Shown here in pieces: positions 1 through 7,835 of a DNA stretch of 64,000 nucleotides; the first letter of the stretch is position 1; the number at the start of each line of letters is the position of its first letter. A program made the translations under genes and the position numbers. The DNA is from Rufibacter latericius (GTDB taxonomy: Bacteria; Bacteroidota; Bacteroidia; Cytophagales; Hymenobacteraceae). Location: the NCBI RefSeq assembly GCF_003721515.1, contig NZ_RJJD01000001.1:124001-188000 (forward strand). The letters run 5' to 3'. The notes under the pieces are model-generated. The model made no database searches. It was not told where the DNA came from and saw nothing but the letters and a program-made list of their open reading frames with translations.

Positions 1-801
1 AGAAAGGATGCTAGGCTCAGCGTCAATGCCGTCTACGTGGTTCACGCCGGTTTTCTGGTACACGCTCAAACCTTGGTACAGGAAAGGACTTTTGGTGATG
101 AGGTTGGCCATGCCGTTGATGGCGTTCATGCCGTACAGCGCAGAGGCCGCACCCGGGGTAATTTCCACGCTTTCAATGTCCAGCTCGGTTGGCCCGATGG
201 CATTTCCCAGCGGCACACCAAGGGTAGCGGCCTGCATGTCTACACCATCCACCAACTGCATGAACCGGAAGTTGTTAGGGATGTTGAAACCCCGCGTATT
301 AGGCACCTTGAAGGTAAGGCTGCTGGTGGTCATCTGTACACCTTTCACGTTCTCCAAGGCGTCATAGAAACTGGGAGCAGGCGTTTCCTTGATGGCCCGA
401 ATGTCTAGTTTCTCGATAGCCACCGGCGATTTCAGGATGCTTTCCTCTACCCTGGATGCCGTCACCACTACTTCTTTCCCCAGAAGGGTTTGGGTTACCA
501 AGGCAATATCCAGACGGGAACCGGGTTCGGTGATGGCAAACTCCTGGGGTTGGAACCCTACCAAAGACACGACCAGCGTGAAAGGAAACTTCAGGCGGGT
601 TTTAAGACTGAAACTCCCGTCCAGGTTGGTAGCGGTTCCGGTCACGGTGCCCCGCACGTACACGCTCACCCCGGGCAGCGGTTCTTTACTCGCCTGGTCG
701 GTTACTCGGCCGCTGATCTCCACCAGGTTCGTTTCCTGGGCTTTCAGGGCAAAAACCGGAAAAGTGAATATAAGGTATATAAGTAGAATTCTGATTTTCA
801 T
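1..801 (-). CDS. TonB-dependent receptor, N-terminal 267 residues (C-terminus runs off the left edge)
   Basis: Outer-membrane active transporter for an unknown ligand. The reading frame is open from an ATG at 801 to the window edge. It starts with a signal peptide (MKIRILLIYLIFTFPVFA, probable cleavage near ALKAQ). A carboxypeptidase-regulatory-like beta-sandwich follows at about residues 25-110 (ISGRVTDQASKEPLPGVSVY). Then comes the plug domain, with the TonB-box-like stretch VVVTASRVEESILKSP and the plug motifs NTRGFN and VEITPGAASALYGMNAINGM. No SusD partner can be seen because the downstream side is outside the window. The start is the only ATG giving a clean signal peptide. The gene lies 45 bp downstream of a cysteine-rich leader ORF, which suggests a sulfur-related or thiol-linked substrate; that is inference. 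Confidence 0.9.
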   Translation of the reverse strand, partial: MKIRILLIYLIFTFPVFALKAQETNLVEISGRVTDQASKEPLPGVSVYVRGTVTGTATNLDGSFSLKTRLKFPFTLVVSLVGFQPQEFAITEPGSRLDIALVTQTLLGKEVVVTASRVEESILKSPVAIEKLDIRAIKETPAPSFYDALENVKGVQMTTSSLTFKVPNTRGFNIPNNFRFMQLVDGVDMQAATLGVPLGNAIGPTELDIESVEITPGAASALYGMNAINGMANLITKSPFLYQGLSVYQKTGVNHVDGIDAEPSILS

Positions 802-846
802 ATAGTTGTAAGTAAAAGAAATAAACAAGATAGGCGAAGTGGTGGG

Positions 847-927
847 TTAGCGACAACAACAGCAGGGTTGCGTGAGGGAGCCGCACATTCGTGTTCTTTG
901 GTTAGCTTTTACTACAGCTGATTTCAT
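847..927 (-). CDS. putative cysteine-rich leader peptide (26 aa) upstream of the TonB receptor
   Basis: Too short for routine gene callers. The frame reads MKSAVVKANQRTR, then M, then CGSLTQPCCCCR and stop. Five of the last 12 residues are cysteine, including a run of four directly before Arg-stop. Short ORFs ending in cysteine runs are known in other bacteria as leaders that let ribosome stalling on Cys codons control downstream sulfur genes. The ORF is on the same strand as the receptor and ends 45 bp before its ATG. No terminator hairpin is visible between them, so control would have to act through translation coupling or the folded RNA upstream. The role is inferred; the peptide itself is read directly. 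Confidence 0.6.
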   Translation of the reverse strand: MKSAVVKANQRTRMCGSLTQPCCCCR

Positions 928-964
928 CTTCTTGTACTTTGTTTTTGTCTTGTCTGAGATTCAA

Positions 965-1021
965 GGGGCGGAACTCCCGCCAACCGGCCTTCACGTCATC
1001 TTCAAGAGTTGTAAAAACTCT
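965..1021 (-). promoter_or_regulatory. structured 5' leader upstream of the cysteine-rich ORF
   Basis: On the minus strand this stretch can fold into a hairpin with AGAGTT/AACTCT arms (1005-1010 with 1016-1021) followed by a GC-rich hairpin with GGCGG/CCGCC arms (967-971 with 977-981). Both lie about 40-95 bp before the leader ATG at 927. A further imperfect inverted repeat, AACCGGCAGAAAG against CTTTTTCTGCC...GCCGGTT, spans about 1059-1115. I could not match it to a known riboswitch consensus (SAM, cobalamin and T-box were considered). The rest of the 802-1229 interval shows only the leader ORF and one copy of the dispersed palindrome. Confidence 0.35.
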
Positions 1022-1132
1022 GCTACTTAGCGTCCGATGAAAAGGAAGGCTTCTGAAAGAACCGGCAGAAAGAGCAGATACAAGCCCTTACCCTTTTTCT
1101 GCCTTCCGCCGGTTCAAGCCCAGGTCACCGTA

Positions 1133-1167
1133 GTTTATGGGGTACTTTCAAAAACTAGCCTTAAAAC
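1133..1167. repeat. dispersed intergenic palindrome, copy 1
   Basis: Member of a family with half-site close to GTTTTAGGCCTGTTTTC, a 2-4 nt centre, and the inverted half GAAAACAGGCCTAAAAC. Here the left half is GTTTATGGGGTACTTTC and the right half AAAAACTAGCCTTAAAAC. It lies between tRNA-Cys and the leader ORF. Confidence 0.6.
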
Positions 1168-1229
1168 AACCCTCCCCTACTCTTGGCCCTACTCCTTGCC
1201 GGAGGATCATCATTTTCCTTTTCATCTTG

Positions 1230-1300
1230 CGGTCACGGGCGGATTCGAACCGCCGTAAAAGACTTTGCTGGTCTTTGCTTTGCCTCTCAGCCACACGACC
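1230..1300 (-). tRNA. tRNA-Cys (anticodon GCA), atypical
   Basis: A full cloverleaf folds on the minus strand: acceptor GGTCGTG/CGTGACC (7 pairs, two of them G-U), D-stem GCT/AGC, anticodon stem AAGAC/GTCTT, T-arm GGCGG-TTCGAAT-CCGCC. The 7-nt anticodon loop is CAGCAAA, giving anticodon GCA (Cys). Two departures stand out: position 33 is A instead of the near-universal U, and the discriminator base is G rather than the U73 that cysteinyl-tRNA synthetase recognises. CCA is not encoded. It may be a decayed or specialised copy rather than the main tRNA-Cys. It sits about 300 bp upstream of the cysteine-run leader on the same strand. Confidence 0.75.
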
Positions 1301-1545
1301 TAATTCTTCTATTCCTGCTTCCTTCAGCATGCCCTGGAAGAAGCACTGCCTTTCTTTTTAGCAAACCTTTCCGGGAACAGAAGCTACATAGATACTCTTA
1401 ATCCCTATAGAACTAGTAGACAAATAGAAGATTTTAGATCGAGACAGCCAAATATTTACCTCTAAATTTTGATTATTTTTTTACTAATCCCTGATTTCCA
1501 GGCATTTTCACATCCACAAAGGCTTCCTGTTTTCAATTCCTTATC

Positions 1546-2913
1546 CTAAAAGGTGGCTGAAAACAGGAGATAATGCGCTAATCCAGCCATGGCACTGATG
1601 CCAATCCAGAGCATCATGCCCACTTTGAATCGGTACATGGCCAGAAAGGAAATCACCATCCACACCAAGGCAAAGTAATCTAAACGGCTAAGGGAAAGCC
1701 CCTCGGGGAAGAGTACCGCAACTCCAAAGTAGACGGTCAGATTCAGCACCACCCCTACTACGGCGGCGGTCACTACGCCCAGAATGGATTTGACGGCCGC
1801 ATTGCCACGGGTGCGTTCAATAAGGGGCGCTCCGGCCAGAATAAAGAAAAAGCAGGGCAAAAAAGTGTAGAAGGTGGTGGTAAACAGACCCAGCGCCCCC
1901 ATGGCCAGCGACCCGCCGTAATGGTTGAACCCCGCCATAAATCCTACAAACGTCAGTACCATGATGAGCGGACCAGGCGTGGTCTCGCCCAAGGCCAGTC
2001 CGTCTATCATCTGATAGCGTGAAAGCCACTCGAATTTCTCCACCGCCACCTGGGCTACGTATGGCAGCACCGCGTAGGCTCCGCCAAACGTCACCAGGGC
2101 GGCTTTGGTGAAAAAGGCCACCAGATGGCTCCAGAAGGGAAACTCGCGGGTGAATAGGTAGAACAGCCCAAGCGGCACCACCCATAGCAATAAGGTTACA
2201 CCCAACCGGAGCAGGCTTTTCCCCCAGGTGACCCCAGCGCCCACTACTTCACTGCCCGCATGCAGGTAATAGCTTTCTTCGTCTTCGGCCTGTTTTTGGG
2301 TGGCTTCTTTTTCCTGGAACAGGTTTGGGGTTAGTTTTCGCAAAACGATCGCTAAAACGATGGTGGCCAGAATAATCAGCGGAAAAGGTATCTTCAGAAA
2401 GAAAATGGCCACGAAACTGAGCACCGCCAGCAGGTAATGGAACCAAGTTTTCAGCGATTTGCCCGCAATCTTCAGAAGGGCCAGAGCCACAATGGCTACC
2501 ACCGCCGGTTTAAGGCCGTAAAACAGCGCTGCTACCCACGGAATGGTTCCGTAGCTCACGTACACAGAGCTCAAGCCCAGCAAAATGAACACAGAGGGCA
2601 GCACGAAGAAAATACCCGCCACTAAGCCGCCACGCACCCCGTGCATAAGCCAACCCAGGTACGTGGCCAATTGCTGGGCCTCGGGACCGGGCAACAGCAT
2701 GCAGTAGTTAAGCGCGTGCAGAAACCGGGAATCTGAGACCCAGCGTTTCTGCTCCACAATAAAGGTATGCATGATCCCGATTTGGCCCGCGGGCCCGCCG
2801 AAACTGATGAAACCCAGCTTCAGCCAGAATAGAAACGCTTCCCGGAAGGAAGGTTTCTCTGGCGCGGTTAGTCTTGTTTTCTGCGGAGGTGTGGCTAGCA
2901 TCTTTGTTTCCAT
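1546..2913 (-). CDS. chrA: chromate transporter ChrA, long-chain (two CHR domains)
   Basis: Inner-membrane carrier of the CHR family, which exports chromate and gives Cr(VI) resistance. The 455 residues contain two homologous halves. The first carries FGGPAGQIG (about residues 38-46) and LPGPEAQQLATYLGW (74-88); the second carries FGGAYAVLPYV (277-287) and LGETTPGPLIMVLTFVG (308-324). These repeated FGG and PGP signatures are typical of the family, and the length fits long-chain ChrA (about 400-450 residues). About 10-12 hydrophobic segments are visible, with a charged linker (EKEATQKQAEDEE) between halves. It is 58 bp downstream of the ChrB-domain regulator on the same strand, so the two are probably one transcription unit. 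The start ATG at 2913 fits the family N-terminus. Some CHR proteins may move other oxyanions, so chromate is inferred from family and neighbour. Confidence 0.95.
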   Translation of the reverse strand: METKMLATPPQKTRLTAPEKPSFREAFLFWLKLGFISFGGPAGQIGIMHTFIVEQKRWVSDSRFLHALNYCMLLPGPEAQQLATYLGWLMHGVRGGLVAGIFFVLPSVFILLGLSSVYVSYGTIPWVAALFYGLKPAVVAIVALALLKIAGKSLKTWFHYLLAVLSFVAIFFLKIPFPLIILATIVLAIVLRKLTPNLFQEKEATQKQAEDEESYYLHAGSEVVGAGVTWGKSLLRLGVTLLLWVVPLGLFYLFTREFPFWSHLVAFFTKAALVTFGGAYAVLPYVAQVAVEKFEWLSRYQMIDGLALGETTPGPLIMVLTFVGFMAGFNHYGGSLAMGALGLFTTTFYTFLPCFFFILAGAPLIERTRGNAAVKSILGVVTAAVVGVVLNLTVYFGVAVLFPEGLSLSRLDYFALVWMVISFLAMYRFKVGMMLWIGISAMAGLAHYLLFSATF

Positions 2914-2971
2914 AGTAATCCAGGTTTCAGCACAAGGATAAGGAACCTTGTATACGCAGGCTAGAACAGAG

Positions 2972-3835
2972 TTAACCTTTGGAACCTGGTTTACCTTTCC
3001 GTAAATTTTTCTGGTATTCCGAAGGGCTCTGGCCCATGTGCTGCCGGAAAATGCGGGTAAAATGGCTTTGGTCCGAGAAACCCGTGAGGTAAGCGACCTC
3101 GGCCAGGGTGTAGCCCGAGGTATGCAGCAGATTCAGGGCTTTCTCAATGCGCAGTTTCCGGATGTACTCCCCAAACGACAGATTATCGAAGTATTTGGAA
3201 AACGCCCGCGAAACGTAGGTGGGGTGCACATCCAGCGCCTCAGAGATTTCCTTCAGGTTCAAACTGAGGTTGGTGTCTATCTGGTCCTGGATGATCTCCT
3301 TCAGGTGCTGTGCCCAGGTGGGTACCTTCTGCGCCGATTCCTTTTTCTCTTGGAGGTAATTGGTATAGATCTCCAGGAAAAGCTGCTCGGTAGGGTGCGT
3401 GGTGTGTTTTTGCTTCTGCAGGTGCTTGGCCCAACTGTACAACCCGTCATACAGCACCATGGCCTTGTCCAGCAATTCGTGGTCATCGGTGATGTTGAAG
3501 GCCATGCCGTGCGAAATGGCCCACAGCCCCGCCGACTGGGCCGCCAGGGAATGGTCATCGGTATCTGCGCCGCGCACAATCATTGCCATGGTCTGCAGCG
3601 CCGGGTCCTGTAGATCGAATTTCTTCAGGAAGTAGTCAAAGGTGCAATGGTCCTGGTAATGCGAGTATTCTACCCCCGGAATATCGAACGGAACGGCATC
3701 CAGTTCCTTGGCTTTGTCCAGCACCTGGCGCTCGGGCACGTAGATGATTTCCGCAGTAGCGTCAATGAACCGACGAATAAGCCAGGGACAGGCCAGTCGG
3801 TCAATCTTTGGGCGCTCACGGGTAATCCATCTCAT
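2972..3835 (-). CDS. ChrB-type chromate-sensing domain fused to an AraC-family HTH
   Basis: Probable cytoplasmic transcription regulator of chrA. Residues 1-150 match the C-terminal part of chromate resistance protein ChrB (MRWITRERPKIDRLACPWLIRRFID, then HCTFDYFLKKF and IVRGADTDDH). In classical systems ChrB is the chromate-responsive regulator. Here that domain is followed at about residues 180-280 by an AraC/XylS DNA-binding domain with its two helix-turn-helix units (NLKEISEALDVHPTYVSRAF, then LAEVAYLTGFSDQSHFTRIF). The usual N-terminal half of ChrB is absent. The arrangement replaces the normal output of ChrB with an AraC head. It lies directly upstream of chrA, supporting local control. 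Both domain calls are secure from motifs; the ligand and mode of action are inferred. Confidence 0.88.
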   Translation of the reverse strand: MRWITRERPKIDRLACPWLIRRFIDATAEIIYVPERQVLDKAKELDAVPFDIPGVEYSHYQDHCTFDYFLKKFDLQDPALQTMAMIVRGADTDDHSLAAQSAGLWAISHGMAFNITDDHELLDKAMVLYDGLYSWAKHLQKQKHTTHPTEQLFLEIYTNYLQEKKESAQKVPTWAQHLKEIIQDQIDTNLSLNLKEISEALDVHPTYVSRAFSKYFDNLSFGEYIRKLRIEKALNLLHTSGYTLAEVAYLTGFSDQSHFTRIFRQHMGQSPSEYQKNLRKGKPGSKG

Positions 3836-3907
3836 GGAACTCTGGTTTTAAAAAAGTGACCTTCCACAAAGGAACGATCTTTTCATAAAGGTAAGGGTTC
3901 CCGCCTT

Positions 3908-3945
3908 CGTTTAGGAGCTTGTTTTCTGAAAAGGGGCTTAAAAGG
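3908..3945. repeat. dispersed intergenic palindrome, copy 2
   Basis: Left half GTTTAGGAGCTTGTTTTC, centre TN, right half GAAAAGGGGCTTAAAAG. It sits 70 bp upstream of the ChrB/AraC gene, in the divergent gap 3836-4221. Apart from this and the adjacent weaker copy I see no gene or clear promoter in that 386-bp gap. Confidence 0.65.
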
Positions 3946-3983
3946 GGTTTTCAGGATGATCTGTAAAAAACGGCCCTAAAACA
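3946..3983. repeat. dispersed intergenic palindrome, copy 3 (weak left half)
   Basis: Directly abuts copy 2. The right half AAAAAACGGCCCTAAAAC is clear; the left half, beginning GTTTTCAGGATGATC, is decayed. This is one of the few places where two copies lie in tandem. Confidence 0.45.
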
Positions 3984-4221
3984 GGACGCGGGAAAGGAAA
4001 AGCCAGTTTACCCGATGCCATGTGGTGGATTTTCACTTGGGGACCCTTTTTATTGCCAGACCCGATCTGAAAAAGTTGAAGGGGAAGCGCAAAATTACTA
4101 ACCGCCCGAACAAGCGTCCGTATAGGTACAAATTCGTTGCCTACCTGCACTTTACCGCAGTTTTCCGGGGTGGAGTCTTCCTTGAACCGTTCTTTTTCTA
4201 CGATACTCGAAACAAGTGACC

Positions 4222-5646
4222 ATGGAGCATACACGCATTGCCATTATTGGGGGCGGTCTAAGCGGAACCCTGACGGCTATCAATTTACTGAAGGTGGCCC
4301 GGAAGAAAACCACGATCTACCTCCTGGAGAAAGAGGCCGGTAAAATGCACCGCGGGGTGGCCTATAGCAGCAGACTGCCTTTTCAGCCCCTGAACGTGCC
4401 CGCCTACCGCATGAGCCTTTTCCCAGATCAGCCCCATGATTTCGTAGATTGGCTCAGTGAGAACCAGCACCTTTATCCTACCGCCCTGCCCCAGCCCGTC
4501 TCACCAGATGACTTTATCCCCCGGCACATCTTCGGGGATTACGTTACTTCCTGGCTTTTTCGGGCGGAGGCTGGTGCCTCCCAGAACGTGCGGTTGGTGC
4601 GGTTTCAAAAAGAGGTGGTGGCCCTAAACCAAAGATCCGGCACTAACGACTTTCTGCTGGAACTGGAAGACGGATCACAACTGGAAGCGCAGAGGGTGGT
4701 CTTGGCCTTGGGGAACCTTGCCCCCACCAATGTGCCCATCTCAAACAAAGCCTTTTACCAAAGCAAGCACTATCAGACTACCCCGTGGTCTGCCGAGGTG
4801 CTGGAGAAATTACCGCAGGAAGCCTCCCTTCTCCTCATCGGATCCAGCCTCACCATGGTTGACTTGGTAGGCAGCCTGATCGCCAAAGGCCATAAAGGAT
4901 GCATTTACGTGGTCTCCCGCCATGGAATGGTCCCGAGGGCGTACCAACTGGGAGCCAAACCTTACCCGGTGCAATTGGCCCAGTTCCAGAACGATCTTAG
5001 CCCGCTGGAAGTGTTGCGTGCTGTGAGAAAGGAAATTAAAAAAGCAACTGCTGAAGGCTATACCTGGCACAGTGTGTTGGATGCTCTGCGCGATTCGGTT
5101 CCCGTCCTGTGGGGGAATTTCTCCCTCAAAGAGAAAAAGCAGTTTTTACGGCATGTTCGCCCGTACTGGGAAGTGCACCGCCACCGCATGCCCCAGACAT
5201 CGGCGGAATTACTTGAAAAATTAGAGCAAAAAGGTCAGTTGAAAATTATAGCCGCCTCCTTGCTGGACATTCACCTGGAAAACAACCGGGCCCAAGTCCA
5301 GCTCAAAGAAAGAAGGAGCCACACAAGGCATCATCTGGAGGTTGACCTGGTGATTAACTGTACCGGTCCCTTGTGCGATTACGCTAAAAGCCAGGAGCCG
5401 CTGGTGAAAAATCTGCTGGCCCAAAGCCTTATCTGCCCTGACGAACTTCGGTTAGGCCTTTCCGCTGCCCCAGACGGCAACCTCCTTACCCCTGATGGTG
5501 TACCCGTCGAAAATCTGTACACCCTGGGCCCTCCGCTTAAGAGCGAATTCTATGAATCTACTGCCCTGCGGGAAATCAGGCAACAGGCTGCGGCTCTGGC
5601 CGGTCTGCTCCTTTTTGGCGAAACCATGCTGGCTGCCGCTTTGTAA
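4222..5646 (+). CDS. FAD/NAD(P)-binding protein, YdhS-like (COG4529 type)
   Basis: Predicted cytoplasmic flavoprotein of unknown substrate. The N-terminus has a dinucleotide-binding fold, RIAIIGGGLSGTLTAINLL, followed by the family signature RGVAYSSRLPFQPLNVPA and later a second Rossmann-like segment LLLIGSSLTMVDLVGSL and the closing motif VINCTGP. This order matches the FAD-NAD(P)-binding family that includes E. coli YdhS. Length (474 residues) is normal. A GTG at 4216 would add two residues, but the ATG at 4222 (MEHTRIAIIGGG) places the GxGxxG motif at the usual distance and is preferred. It stands alone, divergent from the chromate genes and followed by repeat-rich DNA. Reaction and partner cannot be told from sequence. 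Confidence 0.85.
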   Translation: MEHTRIAIIGGGLSGTLTAINLLKVARKKTTIYLLEKEAGKMHRGVAYSSRLPFQPLNVPAYRMSLFPDQPHDFVDWLSENQHLYPTALPQPVSPDDFIPRHIFGDYVTSWLFRAEAGASQNVRLVRFQKEVVALNQRSGTNDFLLELEDGSQLEAQRVVLALGNLAPTNVPISNKAFYQSKHYQTTPWSAEVLEKLPQEASLLLIGSSLTMVDLVGSLIAKGHKGCIYVVSRHGMVPRAYQLGAKPYPVQLAQFQNDLSPLEVLRAVRKEIKKATAEGYTWHSVLDALRDSVPVLWGNFSLKEKKQFLRHVRPYWEVHRHRMPQTSAELLEKLEQKGQLKIIAASLLDIHLENNRAQVQLKERRSHTRHHLEVDLVINCTGPLCDYAKSQEPLVKNLLAQSLICPDELRLGLSAAPDGNLLTPDGVPVENLYTLGPPLKSEFYESTALREIRQQAAALAGLLLFGETMLAAAL

Positions 5647-5707
5647 ACGGCGAGTTCCTTTTTAGAAAACAGCCTGTTTTCTTCTTTTGAAAGGGAAACA
5701 CAGGCCG

Positions 5708-5763
5708 TTTCGTTTTAAGCTTTTGAGGTGTTGGCAACGTTTCTTGAAAATCAGCTCTAAAAC
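5708..5763. repeat. dispersed intergenic palindrome, copy 4 (extended centre), with further half-copies upstream
   Basis: Halves CGTTTTAAGCTTTTGAGG and TTGAAAATCAGCTCTAAAAC are separated by extra bases. The preceding 5645-5707 holds more fragments of the same family (TTTTTAGAAAACAGCC and AAACAGCCTGTTTTC). Those fragments could also form the hairpin ending the upstream flavoprotein gene. Confidence 0.45.
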
Positions 5764-5928
5764 GCCTGCTTGCCCCTCCTTCTGAATTGCCGCTTATATA
5801 CAATTTCGGCTATATAACAATGACCAGCATCATCCCCAGAAGTGGCGCTGCTCATCCAAACGAAGTCGGCCGCCCCGCTACCTTGTGCCAGCTTCCATTC
5901 GGGAGAGATTCACCTTTTTTCGAATACC

Positions 5929-7743
5929 ATGTCTTTCACCTCTCTGCACACCTTCCACATCCCGGTCATGGGATTGGCCTTTTCCATTGATTCACCGCTG
6001 AAAGTTGCCCGTTACGGGATTTCCTCCGTCCTGTCGCTCGCCGATGACAAACTTCTGGAGGAGATGCGGCTGTATTATGCCTCGTTGTACCAGAAACCTT
6101 ACACCCCAATTTCGGAAAAGCAGGAAGATTACCGGGCCCGGCGCGTGACGGCGTACCTGAACCTGGTGGACGAGCTGGTGAAAGAACAACTGGAAAAAGT
6201 CCGTGGGGAAGAGTTTCAGCCCGGCACTCAACTGACTAAATACTTCGAGCTGCTGCCCGATGCCTCTCCCCTGCGGATGTTGTACCACCAGATGCTGCAA
6301 ACGCAGGATGCGTTGTACCGCCGGTTTTTGCAGGGTCAGTTGCGCGAAGCAGTGGTGCCCGGCAGCATTGACGTGAACATCATGACCAAGCTGGATAAAA
6401 CCAATTATGCCGAAGACGGGTCCCCGCTTCCTGCTGAGTTCTCTGATGCGCTGGCGGCCCTGCGCGGCTTTGCCAGAAGCTCGGTAAGGTCTTCCATGGT
6501 GTTCTCGGCGGGCATGAACCCAAGGCTGTTCAGTTACCTGGAGCAGTTCCCTTGTTTTCTGCCCAATACCCAAGGCGAATTTGAAAAGCAGATCATCATC
6601 AAGGTAAGCGATTATCGGTCGGCGGCGGTGCAGGGGAAGATTCTGGCTAAGAAAGGAATCTGGGTCTCGGAGTTCAGGGTTGAATCTGGGCTGAACTGCG
6701 GCGGACACGCCTTCGCCACCGATGGGCTATTGCTGGGTCCTATTCTGGAGGAGTTCAAAACCAACCGCCAGGCGCTGAAAGCCGAGCTCTGGGCCATGTG
6801 CCAACAAGCCTTAACGGCGAAAGGCCTAAAGTTACCAACCTCGGTTCCCGCGCAGCGCTTCACGGTACAGGGCGGCATTGGCACTGCCGAAGAACATAAC
6901 TTCCTGCTGGAATACTACGGCTGCGACGCCACCGGATGGGGCACGCCGTTCCTGCTGGTTCCCGAAGCTACCTCCGTAGATGCCGATACCTTGACCAAAC
7001 TATCAAAAGCCACAGCCGAGGATCTGTACCTAAGCCCCATCTCCCCGCTGGGCGTCCCGTTTAATGCCCTGCGCGGCACCACGAGCGAACAACTCACCCA
7101 CATGCGCATTGAGAAAGGCAAAACCGGAAGCCCTTGCGTGAAAAAGCACCTGGTCTCCAGCACCGAGTTCACCGAGGAACCACTTTGCACCGCCTCCCGC
7201 AAATTCCAGCGCCGCAAACTGGAACAACTGCTCCAACAAGGCCTCAGTCCAGAAGCGTTGAAAGCCGAGAAAAACAAGATCCTGTCCAAAGAATGCCTCT
7301 GCGAAGGTCTGGCCAATACGGCCTCGCTGCTGTACAACCTCGGGAAGAAAACGGTGAGCAAACCGGTTGCCATCTGCCCCGGACCTAACCTGGCGTTCTT
7401 CTCGGGTATCTTCAAGCTGCAGGAAATGGTGGACCACATTTACGGCCGTTTTAACGCCCTGAACCAAACCTACCGGCCACACCTATTCATCAACGAACTC
7501 AACCTGTACATCGATTACTGGAAAAACAAGAAAGCCGAGCAACTTAACACCCTCACCGATAAACAGGCCAAGTACCTGCAGACCTTCTGGCAAAACCTGC
7601 AATCAGGAATTACTTATTACAAGCAGTTGCTTCCTACCCTGTTTACCCAAGAGGAACTGGAGAGAAAAGTGATCATGCTGGAAGAACTGTTGGAAGCTGA
7701 GGATCAGTTGTGGGAAGCCGCATTGGTACGGGCTAAAGCCTAA
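5929..7743 (+). CDS. conserved protein of unknown function, possibly an FMN-dependent TIM barrel (nitronate monooxygenase-like)
   Basis: I do not recognise a named family with certainty. Starting at the ATG at 5929 the protein is 604 residues; an upstream ATG at 5842 would add 29 residues of untypical composition. The N-terminus FHIPVMGLAFSIDSPLKVA resembles the first strand of nitronate monooxygenase/PfaD enzymes (ligand-binding PxMG followed by SP-LA). Later ESGLNCGGHAFATDG recalls their conserved GGH segment, and GGIGTAEEHNFLLEYYGCDATGWGTPFLLVPEA parallels their phosphate-binding GGI...GA...GT-F---E stretch. The second half (from about residue 400) has several cysteines (CVKKH, EPLCTASR, KECLCEGLA, AICPGPN) that might bind a metal or cluster. 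No signal peptide or membrane segment. The family link is inference from these motifs. Confidence 0.6.
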   Translation: MSFTSLHTFHIPVMGLAFSIDSPLKVARYGISSVLSLADDKLLEEMRLYYASLYQKPYTPISEKQEDYRARRVTAYLNLVDELVKEQLEKVRGEEFQPGTQLTKYFELLPDASPLRMLYHQMLQTQDALYRRFLQGQLREAVVPGSIDVNIMTKLDKTNYAEDGSPLPAEFSDALAALRGFARSSVRSSMVFSAGMNPRLFSYLEQFPCFLPNTQGEFEKQIIIKVSDYRSAAVQGKILAKKGIWVSEFRVESGLNCGGHAFATDGLLLGPILEEFKTNRQALKAELWAMCQQALTAKGLKLPTSVPAQRFTVQGGIGTAEEHNFLLEYYGCDATGWGTPFLLVPEATSVDADTLTKLSKATAEDLYLSPISPLGVPFNALRGTTSEQLTHMRIEKGKTGSPCVKKHLVSSTEFTEEPLCTASRKFQRRKLEQLLQQGLSPEALKAEKNKILSKECLCEGLANTASLLYNLGKKTVSKPVAICPGPNLAFFSGIFKLQEMVDHIYGRFNALNQTYRPHLFINELNLYIDYWKNKKAEQLNTLTDKQAKYLQTFWQNLQSGITYYKQLLPTLFTQEELERKVIMLEELLEAEDQLWEAALVRAKA

Positions 7744-7764
7744 TTTTCCTGATTTTTACTGATC

Positions 7765-7800
7765 GTTTCTTAGCTGTTTTCCGGAAAGCAGGCTTAAATC
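7765..7800. repeat. dispersed intergenic palindrome, copy 5
   Basis: GTTTCTTAGCTGTTTTC / CG / GAAAGCAGGCTTAAATC, 22 bp after the stop of the preceding gene, where it could act as a transcript-end hairpin. Confidence 0.6.
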
Positions 7801-7835
7801 AAAAGGCTTTTTACCCCACCAAAAACATGGTTCAC

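Noticed and set aside
961-1115. known riboswitch (SAM, cobalamin, T-box) upstream of the TonB receptor
   Set aside because: Hairpins are present but none of the conserved core motifs of these classes can be found; a covariance-model search would decide.
1037-1361. overlapping small plus-strand ORFs
   Set aside because: They run through the tRNA-Cys gene and the palindrome copy and show no protein features.
5992-6708. 238-codon minus-strand frame
   Set aside because: Antisense to the conserved 604-residue protein, whose codon use and motifs are convincing.
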